Source of the DNA: JAXDLW01 sp050998755
GTDB taxonomy: Bacteria; Chloroflexota; Dormibacteria; DASZGP01
Direction: 5' to 3'
DNA length: 21,245 bases
NCBI GenBank assembly: GCA_050998755.1
Contig: JBPCPW010000014.1
Coordinates: 1 to 21,245, forward strand
The notes under the pieces were generated by a model. It ran no database searches. It was given only the letters and a program-made list of their open reading frames with translations, and was not told the DNA's origin. The translations under genes and the position numbers were made by a program. Shown piece by piece: positions 14,826 through 21,245 of this stretch. Within the stretch, counting starts at the first letter, position 1. Every line of letters starts with the position of its first letter.

Positions 14826-16103
14826 TTAGACGGCGGCGGCGGCGCCGGCCAGTGCGCCGGAGATGTCAAGCCCAGGTGGGCCGACCACCGCGCTGCGGAT
14901 CTCCTCCGGCCTGAGGTACTTGGCGGCCGCGGCCTGCACCGCATCGGCGGTGACGCCGTCGATCAGCGCGAACTGCTCCTCACGGGTGCTGACCTTACCC
15001 CGGTAGAGCATCTCGGCCGCGGCCAGGTAGCCGATGGCCATGGAGTCCTCGCGGTCGAGCACGTAGCGGCCCTTGAGCATCGCCCGCCCCTTCTCCATCT
15101 CCTCGGTGGTCACGCCCTCGCGGACGATGGTCTGCATCTCGCCGATGATCGATTCGATTGCCGTGGTGGCCTTGCCCGGGTCGGTGCCGGTGTAGATCAG
15201 CATCGCGCCGATATCGGCGTTCATGTCCAGCGAAGAGCTCACCGAGTAGCACAGGCCCTGGCGCTCACGCACCGAGATGAAGAGCCGGCTGCTCATCGAC
15301 CCGCCGAAGATGGCGCTCATCATGCGCGCCGCCACGACCTCCTCCTGAGGCTCGGCGTGCGAGATGCCAGGCATGGCCATGGCGATGTTCGCCTGCTGAA
15401 TGTCGCGCGCGTTCTGCTTGTGGTTGGTGGGTGCGAACCTTCCCGGCTCGGCGCCGTGCAGCGGCTGCGGGGGTAGGTCGGCGAAGTGCTGGTTGGCCAG
15501 CTGCAAGCTCCGCTCGTGCTCCGCGTTCCCAGAGATGACAAGCGTCATGCGACCAGGGGCGTAGAAGCTGGTGCGGTAGGCCAGGATCTGCTCCCGGCTG
15601 ACCGTTGAGATCACCTCCTTGGATCCCAGGACGCCCCAGCCCAGCGGGGTGTCACCGTACATCGCCTCGCCCATCAGGCGGAAGACCTTGGCCTGAGGGT
15701 TGTCCTCGTACATCTTCATCTCTTCCAGGACCACGCCCCGCTCACGATCCACCTCCTCAACTGGCATGAGCGCATTGCGAAGCATGTCAGCGATCACGTC
15801 GACCGACTTCTCGGTGTACTCGGCGGCCCCCTTCACGAAATAGGCGGTGTACTCCTCGCTGGTGAAAGCATTGAAGCGCGCGCCCAGGGAGTCGATCTCG
15901 GTGGCGATCTGGAGCGTCGTGGGGCGGCGCGGGGTGCCCTTGAAGAAGAGGTGCTCGAGGAAATGCGCGGTGCCCGAGACCTCGCGGGTCTCGTAGCGGG
16001 CGCCGGCACCGACGAAGAGCATGGCCGATGCGGATCCCGAACCGCCGGGAACGGTGAGAACCGTGAGGCCGTTCTCCAGCCGGGTGACCTGCGGTTCGCT
16101 CAT
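14826..16103 (-). CDS. M16 family zinc metallopeptidase (mitochondrial processing peptidase-like)
   Basis: 425 aa, the usual length of bacterial single-unit M16B peptidases (PqqL/MPP-like). The inverted zinc motif is H47-F-L-E50-H51 in GTAHFLEHLFFKGT, and the third zinc ligand is E127 in RGVVLEEMK, 76 residues after H51 as in the family. The second, inactive half contains the typical Arg/Tyr region (SSRLFISVRERQGLCYSV). No signal peptide is seen, so it is probably cytosolic. I chose ATG 16101-16103, with TATGCT 8 nt upstream; a TTG three codons earlier (16112) would start inside that hexamer. It diverges from a small membrane-protein gene across 52 bp. Confidence 0.94.
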   Translation of the reverse strand: MSEPQVTRLENGLTVLTVPGGSGSASAMLFVGAGARYETREVSGTAHFLEHLFFKGTPRRPTTLQIATEIDSLGARFNAFTSEEYTAYFVKGAAEYTEKSVDVIADMLRNALMPVEEVDRERGVVLEEMKMYEDNPQAKVFRLMGEAMYGDTPLGWGVLGSKEVISTVSREQILAYRTSFYAPGRMTLVISGNAEHERSLQLANQHFADLPPQPLHGAEPGRFAPTNHKQNARDIQQANIAMAMPGISHAEPQEEVVAARMMSAIFGGSMSSRLFISVRERQGLCYSVSSSLDMNADIGAMLIYTGTDPGKATTAIESIIGEMQTIVREGVTTEEMEKGRAMLKGRYVLDREDSMAIGYLAAAEMLYRGKVSTREEQFALIDGVTADAVQAAAAKYLRPEEIRSAVVGPPGLDISGALAGAAAAV

Positions 16104-16111
16104 CAGGGTCA

Positions 16112-16117
16112 AGCATA
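16112..16117 (-). promoter_or_regulatory. Candidate -10 box (TATGCT) of the M16 peptidase
   Basis: Minus-strand TATGCT, 8 nt, then ATG. The hexamer and spacing are the same as for the sialidase-like gene, supporting leaderless initiation at 16103. Confidence 0.45.
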
Positions 16118-16143
16118 CGGCCGCCGCCGGGGGGCAACCCCGG

Positions 16144-16149
16144 GATAAT
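16144..16149 (+). promoter_or_regulatory. Candidate -10 box (GATAAT) of the membrane protein-methyltransferase pair
   Basis: GATAAT is followed by 6 nt and the GTG at 16156 (or 3 nt and the GTG at 16153). There is no separate leader, so leaderless initiation is likely. Confidence 0.4.
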
Positions 16150-16155
16150 CAGGTG

Positions 16156-16662
16156 GTGACAGGACCGGTGGAAAGCGTCCAGGGCACCGTTCGGGGGATG
16201 CGACGGTCAACCCGCGCGCGCCTCCTGGCGGTGGTCGCGGTGATCACCCCCGCCGGCCTGGTCTCGGTCAACGTCGCCGCCTATGTGATGGCCAACCTCG
16301 CGGCCTTCCGGCTGGGGATCACGGTCAGCGCGGTGGTCAGCACGATCGTGCTCAACGGGATCACCGCGGTCGCGGGATACCGCCTGCTGGAGACGCGTTT
16401 CAAGGACCACGGCTGGCTGGGTTGGATCTTCCAGCCCCGGCACGTCGTCTCCAACGCGGTGTGTGGTGGGTTCCTGCTGGTGGTTGCGGCAACGATCGGG
16501 GGGCAGCTGACCTACAAGGGATTGTCGGACCCCCGGCGCTTGCCGAACCTGTCCACCTTCCTCGCCGGGCTACTGGGCCTTGCGGTGCCGCTGGTGCTCG
16601 CGGCGCTGTTCCGCGAGGAGGTCAACCCGCGCAGCCGGCGCCGCTACCGGACCCGCGGGTGA
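16156..16662 (+). CDS. Small integral membrane protein, unknown
   Basis: 168 aa from GTG 16156 (GTG 16153 adds one residue). Four hydrophobic segments are visible at about 22-46, 54-75, 98-117 and 133-152, with Arg-rich N-terminal (RRSTRAR) and C-terminal (RSRRRYRTR) ends, so both ends are probably in the cytosol. I recognise no family. Its stop overlaps the methyltransferase start as GTGA, so the two are co-translated, but nothing in the sequence links their functions. Confidence 0.75.
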   Translation: MTGPVESVQGTVRGMRRSTRARLLAVVAVITPAGLVSVNVAAYVMANLAAFRLGITVSAVVSTIVLNGITAVAGYRLLETRFKDHGWLGWIFQPRHVVSNAVCGGFLLVVAATIGGQLTYKGLSDPRRLPNLSTFLAGLLGLAVPLVLAALFREEVNPRSRRRYRTRG

Positions 16663-17564
16663 GCCCGCCGGGGCGGCTGCTGCATGGCGAGAGCCTCGAC
16701 GTTCTGGGCACGCTGCCCACCGGCTCGATCGACCTCATCTATATCGACCCCCCGTTCAACACCGGCAAGACCCGCAGCCACGCGCGCATCACGGTCCAGG
16801 CCTCCGCGGAAGGCACCCGTACAGGCTTCGGCGGTCGCAACTACGCTGTCACCCAGGGAGTCACCAGGAGTTACGAGGACGCCTTTGACGACTACTGTGC
16901 CTGGCTTGAGCCGCGCCTTGTCGAGGCCCACCGGGTGCTGGCGCCAAGCGGCAGCCTCTACCTCCACCTCGACTACCGCGAGGTGCACTACTGCAAGGTG
17001 ATGCTCGACGCCGTCTTCGGCCGGGACAACTTCCTCAACGAGATCATCTGGGCCTACGACTATGGTGGCCGCGGCAAACGGCGCTGGCCCGCCAAGCACG
17101 ACAGCATCCTGTTCTACGCGCGGCAGGCCGGGAGCCACGTGTTCAACCTTGATGAAATTGGGCGGATCCCGTACATGGCCCCGGGCCTGGTCACGCCGGA
17201 GAAGGCGGCGCGGGGCAAACTGCCCACTGACACCTGGTGGCAGACCATCGTGCCCACCAACGGCAGTGAGCGGACCGGCTACCCGACGCAGAAACCGCTG
17301 GCCATCGTGAGCCGGATAGTGAAAGCTTCCTCGCCGCCTGGCGGCCTCGTGCTGGACTTCTTCTGCGGGTCAGGAACCACCGCGGTGGCGGCCCACCAGG
17401 CCGGTCGCAGGTTCATCGCCGCCGACCAGTCCGACGAGGCCATCAGGGTGACCCGCGACCGCCTCGCCGGCCTGGGCATCAGGTACGGGCTGGAGGAGGT
17501 CTCAGCGGCTTCGGGGTTGGCGGCGGACGGCACCCCCGGTAACCGCCAGGAGAAGAGCCCCTAG
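16659..17564 (+). CDS. Site-specific DNA methyltransferase (beta-class, N6-adenine or N4-cytosine)
   Basis: 301 aa. The catalytic motif IV D30-P-P-F33 comes near the N-terminus, and the AdoMet-binding motif I (VLDFFCGSGTT, 231-241) lies near the C-terminus, which is the beta-class order. The target-recognition region would lie between (about 110-205). YPTQKPLA (208-215) is the conserved segment before motif I in this class. No restriction endonuclease gene is next to it, so it looks solitary; a regulatory or anti-restriction role is possible. GTG 16659 overlaps the previous stop as GTGA. The last 63 nt overlap the convergent lipase-like gene, so the tail after about residue 280 may be non-essential. 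Confidence 0.9.
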   Translation: MSPPGRLLHGESLDVLGTLPTGSIDLIYIDPPFNTGKTRSHARITVQASAEGTRTGFGGRNYAVTQGVTRSYEDAFDDYCAWLEPRLVEAHRVLAPSGSLYLHLDYREVHYCKVMLDAVFGRDNFLNEIIWAYDYGGRGKRRWPAKHDSILFYARQAGSHVFNLDEIGRIPYMAPGLVTPEKAARGKLPTDTWWQTIVPTNGSERTGYPTQKPLAIVSRIVKASSPPGGLVLDFFCGSGTTAVAAHQAGRRFIAADQSDEAIRVTRDRLAGLGIRYGLEEVSAASGLAADGTPGNRQEKSP

Positions 17565-19937
17565 GGCCAGGGCGGCCATTGGCCCCGAGCCGGCGGCGGT
17601 GTTGGGCAGCCCGGACCCGCCGTTGGCCTGGAAGTTCTGCTGCGAACTCTGGGTGACCTGGGCCAGGGCCAGCGACGCCAGCCAGATGTGCTGGTCGATT
17701 GCCAGCAACGGGCAATCTGGCATGTCGGCCATGGGGTTGTAGCCGCCGCCGGTCTGTGGGTCGTTGTAGTGCAGGCAGCTCAGGTTGCTGATGTCGGCGA
17801 TCGGCACCTCGAGGATCGTCGGGTTGGTGTTGGTCACCTGGCCGGTCTTCAAAAACACGCCCAGCTGCAACTCTCCCGCCTGACGAGCCATGGGGTCGAT
17901 GGTCGGGGAGGCGAGCCAACCGTGAGGGTCCGAGATCATCCCGGCGCGCACGAAGGTGGAGTGGTCGTTGCGGTAGTAGGTGACCAGGTCGGACAGGTTG
18001 CCGGCCCGGTACAGGATCCCCGCGGTGGGGTTGGGCACGGTGTGGTCGCCGAACGCGGTCTGGAAGAGCAGTTGCTTGGCCGTGGACCCGCTGAGCGGGC
18101 GGTCGCGCAGCAGTGGCGCGAAACTCTCCGGGCTGCCGCTGCGGTCGTACCAGTTGGTGTTGCCGAACAACTCCTGGATGGGGATCGCGCCGGGTGCCGG
18201 GTTGACCATCGGCGGATCGGCTCGAAGCGGTATCGACTCCGTGAACCCATTCAGCCCAGGGCCGCCGTTGCGGACGTCGGGCTTGCCGAATTTGAGCGTG
18301 GTCGCGATGTTGTGGCGAAAGCCGGATTGGCGGGCGATGTCAACAATCGGACCGCCAGGGACGTTGAGCAGACCGCGATGGATCAGTGGGTCTGTGCCCA
18401 TGAGCATCGTCCCGTAGATGCCTCCGAAGCTCAGCCCGTAGTAGCTGATGTCGGTGTGGCTGAGGAGGTCGGTGCCAACCGTGGGCACGTCAACCCCAAG
18501 GGCAATTGTGCGCACCAGCGCCATGTTGTCGACGACGGTCTGGATCAGCCCCGAGCGCAGCCCGTCCACCGGCTTGTGCGAGGGGTTCGCGGCGAGGTCA
18601 CGGAGCTCCTGCGCAGCAGCCTCGCCGAGCTTGGAACTGCAGCCCTTGCTGGAGTCGATACTGGTCACATGTTCGGTGGGCCCGACGCCGTCTTTGAGGC
18701 CGTCGCAGATTGCGCCATCACCGTTGACGTTGCGGCCGCGGCCGTAGGTCTTGAAGGTTGTCGAGGTGATTCCATGCTTGACCGTCACCGTGCTGGCCGG
18801 ACCGTAGGAGTGTCCCGCAGGGTCGGTGGCGATCGTCGCGATACCCAGCTGGGCGTTGTGGTCAGCCGTCACGAAGATGTCGAACTTGCTGCGCGTGAAC
18901 CCCGGGCCGTAGATCGCGACGGGCCACCCACCGGCCGGGGGGCTGCCCTGGGGGAGGACCATGATCACGCCGATCTGATCCGCGCCGAACGGCTGTGGCG
19001 TCTGGCTGCTGGGCAACATCGGGATCTCGCCGTCGGTCAGACCATTCGCCTGGTCAACGTTGTTGCCGGGCGAGCGGTACTGGTAGCGCGGCGACCTGAA
19101 ACTTCCAAAGGCGTAGTAGCCGGCCGTGGCGGGGATGATCAGGTTGGGCGCAACCTGGTCCTCAAGGTGTGCCGGGTCGGTGGTGGTCTGGTCGTGGCGC
19201 AGTATCCCGTCGGCGGCCCCCGAGACGGATGGCGGCACCGATGCCGCCAGGAAGACGTCAGGGGTGCCGTCCTGGGTGAATCCCAGCCGGCGGCTGGCGG
19301 CGGCCGCGATTCCCGCGCCGGCGAAGGCGCTGCCGTTGTCCAGGGCGCGGCGGATGTGGTCCAGCTCCGCGGTGGCGGTCATCGTGGTGAACGGAACGAT
19401 GCAGGCACCGCTGCAGGCGTTGATCGCTCGCCCGCCGGTGTCGGTGATGAACGAGGTGACCACGAGGTTGTAGCTGCCGGCCTCGTGGAGGAACCCGTTG
19501 CTGAAACCCGACAGGGTGTTGGCCGCCGGGTCCCAGACCAACTGGGTGATCCCGGTGCGGCCGAGCGGGCCCTGGATGAAGAGATCGGTGTCATTGACCG
19601 ACTTCACATCGATGGGCCCAGAGAATGGAATCGTGATCCGCGGCTGGAGGTCGAAGCCGTCGAGGTGGTTCAGCTGCGCGAAGACGTCACAGGCGGAGTA
19701 ATCGCCGGCGCCACATGCCGGGTAATCGCGCCCCTGCCGGAAGTCGACCCGTTTGCCCGTGAGCTGCGCCGGATCTGCCACGGTGAGTGCGTCGTTGGGG
19801 AAGGGCATAGTGCGATAGGTCCCACCGTTCAGCACCGAGACCGCCCCAGAAGCCGAGGCGGGCACCACAGCAAAGACAGTCGCGACCATCGTCACCACGA
19901 TCAACGCCAGCCCCGCCGGCCCCACATGCCCCCGCAC
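17502..19937 (-). CDS. Secreted alpha/beta-hydrolase (Pla-1/VolA-type lipase-like) with LPNTA anchor
   Basis: 811 aa. It has a signal peptide (hydrophobic about 8-25, cleavage near ASA-S, 27-30). The N-terminal region has FPNDAL (46-51) and LDGFDLQPRITIPFSGPID (92-110), the pattern of the lipase N-terminal domain in bacterial virulence-factor lipases. The nucleophile is S503 in GLSFGG; D631 (FGDHTVP) and H659 (RNDHSTF) are likely triad partners. The C-terminus has LPNTA (777-781), a hydrophobic helix and a basic tail, so it is probably cell-wall anchored by a sortase. Substrate unknown, probably an ester. Start is GTG 19935-19937; an in-frame CTG 15 nt upstream, 6 nt after TACTCT, is an alternative that would add SKRA to the signal peptide. 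Confidence 0.9.
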   Translation of the reverse strand: MRGHVGPAGLALIVVTMVATVFAVVPASASGAVSVLNGGTYRTMPFPNDALTVADPAQLTGKRVDFRQGRDYPACGAGDYSACDVFAQLNHLDGFDLQPRITIPFSGPIDVKSVNDTDLFIQGPLGRTGITQLVWDPAANTLSGFSNGFLHEAGSYNLVVTSFITDTGGRAINACSGACIVPFTTMTATAELDHIRRALDNGSAFAGAGIAAAASRRLGFTQDGTPDVFLAASVPPSVSGAADGILRHDQTTTDPAHLEDQVAPNLIIPATAGYYAFGSFRSPRYQYRSPGNNVDQANGLTDGEIPMLPSSQTPQPFGADQIGVIMVLPQGSPPAGGWPVAIYGPGFTRSKFDIFVTADHNAQLGIATIATDPAGHSYGPASTVTVKHGITSTTFKTYGRGRNVNGDGAICDGLKDGVGPTEHVTSIDSSKGCSSKLGEAAAQELRDLAANPSHKPVDGLRSGLIQTVVDNMALVRTIALGVDVPTVGTDLLSHTDISYYGLSFGGIYGTMLMGTDPLIHRGLLNVPGGPIVDIARQSGFRHNIATTLKFGKPDVRNGGPGLNGFTESIPLRADPPMVNPAPGAIPIQELFGNTNWYDRSGSPESFAPLLRDRPLSGSTAKQLLFQTAFGDHTVPNPTAGILYRAGNLSDLVTYYRNDHSTFVRAGMISDPHGWLASPTIDPMARQAGELQLGVFLKTGQVTNTNPTILEVPIADISNLSCLHYNDPQTGGGYNPMADMPDCPLLAIDQHIWLASLALAQVTQSSQQNFQANGGSGLPNTAAGSGPMAALALGALLLAVTGGAVRRQPRSR

Positions 19938-20002
19938 AGCCCGTTTACTCAGGCATTGAGAGTACCGAAGCCGTCAGGTTTCAGGTCGCCTCGACGTTAT
20001 TA
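19938..20002. promoter_or_regulatory. Divergent promoter region of lipase-like and subtilase genes
   Basis: 65 bp between start codons. Minus strand: TACTCT (19959-19964) is the best -10 for the hydrolase, giving a leader of about 14 nt. Plus strand: TAGTGT (20001-20006) could serve the subtilase if translation starts at the later GTG 20018. No Shine-Dalgarno is seen on either side. Confidence 0.35.
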
Positions 20003-21245
20003 GTGTTGGTGCGAAAAGTGACGACGGTCGGCGCGTGTGCCCGCGCCGGCACCATCGCGGTTGCCGGCGTGCTGCTCGCGGGCGGCACAGTCCTGGCCAG
20101 CAGCGACTATTTCTTTGCCCAGCAATGGGGACTGAGCGGCAGTACCGCAAGCATCAACGCGCCCCAGGCCTGGTGCACGAGTACGGGCGGTGCGCTGGTC
20201 GCCGACGTCGACACCGGGGCGGATTTCAGCCACCCTGACCTGCGCGGCCGCCTGGTGGCTGGAGCGCGGTTCACCAGCGGCGACGGCAGCGAGAGCCCTG
20301 ACCACTCAACGGCCAACCTGGCCGACGGTGTGGGCCACGGAACTGGGACCACCGGGCTGATGGTCGCCAACAAGGACGACGGCATCGGCATCGCGGGGGT
20401 CGCGCCGCGGTCGCAGGCCCTGGTGGTGAAGGTCTTCGACGACAGCGGTAGCGGCAACACCACCGACGCCGCGGCCGGCATTCGTTGGGCCGCCGACCAC
20501 GGCGCGCGGGTCATCAACATCAGCCTGGGGGCCGATCCCACCGGCAAGGGCATCTCGCTGACGCCCGACCCGGCCATCGTCAGTGCCATCCAGTACGCCG
20601 CCCAGAAGCATGTCGCGGTGGCCGCGTCGGCGGGCAACAACCAGGTCCAGGTGCCGGTGTCCCAGTACCAGCAGATCGCGCAGGTGGCCCTGGTGGTTGG
20701 GGCGATTGGGCCGCAGGGGGAGTCAGCCTGGTACACCGCCACCGGGGTCGGGGTGAACATATACGCCCCCGGCGGCGACGATCCGAGCGGGAACGGCGGC
20801 ACCGCGCTCAACGTGGTGACGCCCTACAAGGGAGGGCAGTGGGTGTCGTGGCAGGGAACCTCGTTTGCGTCGCCGCACGTCGCCGGCACGCTGGCGCTGC
20901 TGATCAGCCGCGGCATGAGTGCCGAGGCCGCTCGACTGCAGATCATCAACACCGCGGTGTCACGCTCGGATCCCAACACCGGCCTGCAACTCCCCGAACT
21001 CGACGCGGCAGCCGCGCTCGGCAGCAGCGGCGGTTGTTCAGCGGCGCCGGCGGCGGTCAACGAGGCCGGTGGCTCGACTTCTGGGCCCAGGCCCACCGCA
21101 CGCCCGCGCACGACGGCAGGGCCCGCCGCCCACGCCCCGGCCTCCGGACCCGTGGGGGTGGGGAGGGGGAAGGCGAGGGCAACGTCGTCGGAGTCGCCGG
21201 GCGCCGGGGCGGACGTCCGGGAGAGGACTCATCCCTCCGCGCCCT
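20003..21245 (+). CDS. Secreted subtilisin-like serine protease (S8), truncated by window end
   Basis: Open to the last base; 414 codons are visible from GTG 20003 (TTG 20006, GTG 20009 or GTG 20018 are alternative starts). A signal peptide is clear (RK near the start, hydrophobic 17-31, cleavage near LAS-S). The complete catalytic set is present: D70 (VADVDTGAD), H112 (GVGHGTGTTG), oxyanion N212 (SAGNNQ) and S287 (GTSFASPHVAG). The QQWGL..I.A..AW lead-in follows the signal peptide almost directly, leaving no room for the usual inhibitor-type propeptide. After about residue 330 comes an Ala/Pro/Gly/Arg/Thr-rich linker, so a C-terminal anchor may lie beyond the window. Confidence 0.92.
   Translation, partial: MLVRKVTTVGACARAGTIAVAGVLLAGGTVLASSDYFFAQQWGLSGSTASINAPQAWCTSTGGALVADVDTGADFSHPDLRGRLVAGARFTSGDGSESPDHSTANLADGVGHGTGTTGLMVANKDDGIGIAGVAPRSQALVVKVFDDSGSGNTTDAAAGIRWAADHGARVINISLGADPTGKGISLTPDPAIVSAIQYAAQKHVAVAASAGNNQVQVPVSQYQQIAQVALVVGAIGPQGESAWYTATGVGVNIYAPGGDDPSGNGGTALNVVTPYKGGQWVSWQGTSFASPHVAGTLALLISRGMSAEAARLQIINTAVSRSDPNTGLQLPELDAAAALGSSGGCSAAPAAVNEAGGSTSGPRPTARPRTTAGPAAHAPASGPVGVGRGKARATSSESPGAGADVRERTHPSAP

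Noticed and set aside
14439..15476. 345-aa plus-strand open frame over the M16 gene
   Set aside because: Most of it is antisense to the clearly real M16 peptidase; only the short piece near 14574-14703 shows coding bias.
16659..17564. Complete restriction-modification system
   Set aside because: Only the methyltransferase is present; the neighbours are a membrane protein and a secreted hydrolase.
1..21245. CRISPR array, insertion sequence or prophage genes
   Set aside because: No regularly spaced repeats, transposase or phage structural genes are visible.

Overview
The window is high-GC bacterial DNA with strongly GC-biased third codon positions and many GTG and TTG starts. Two secreted proteins end in sortase-type anchors, so the host is probably a monoderm (Gram-positive-type) cell. 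A soil lineage such as Actinomycetota, Dormibacterota or a monoderm Chloroflexota fits, but no marker here fixes the phylum and this placement is inference.

Layout. From 129 to 9420 all genes lie on the minus strand. Reading in the transcription direction they are: rpsF, ssb and rpsR (translationally coupled); a VOC-fold protein; a three-gene membrane cassette (an 847-aa polytopic protein whose C-terminus resembles edema factor/ExoY-type nucleotidyl cyclases, a 256-aa unknown, and a membrane protein with a cupredoxin-like tail); then a serine-biosynthesis pair, a class V aminotransferase and serA. From 9555 to 12194 a secreted sialidase-fold (Asp-box) surface protein with an LPNTA anchor runs rightward and meets nth (endonuclease III) tail to tail. 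A 92-aa unknown follows on the plus strand. Next comes a 383-bp gene-free stretch with several strong inverted repeats, which I propose as a structured RNA locus.

The best find is at 14067-14336. This SelW-like (Rdx family) gene has an in-frame TGA exactly where the redox cysteine of C-x-x-C should be, reading C-V-P-U. It has a good Shine-Dalgarno upstream and a SECIS-like hairpin with a GGTCT loop just downstream, so it is predicted to be a selenoprotein. It diverges from an Smr-domain gene. After it lies a decayed stretch with both ends of a probable cyclase-type gene, then an M16 peptidase on the minus strand. Divergent from the peptidase are a small membrane protein and a coupled orphan DNA methyltransferase. 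The methyltransferase overlaps, tail to tail, a secreted alpha/beta hydrolase (Pla-1/VolA-like) that also ends in an LPNTA anchor. A secreted subtilisin-like protease, cut by the window end, diverges from the hydrolase.

Working together: serA and the aminotransferase can supply two steps of the phosphorylated serine pathway. The S6-SSB-S18 block is the conserved translation/replication operon. The sialidase-like protein, the lipase-like protein and the subtilase form a cell-surface degradative set. Several first-in-operon genes have a -10-like hexamer only 6 to 9 nt before the start codon, which suggests leaderless mRNAs, while internal genes tend to use Shine-Dalgarno sites or overlapping stop/start codons.
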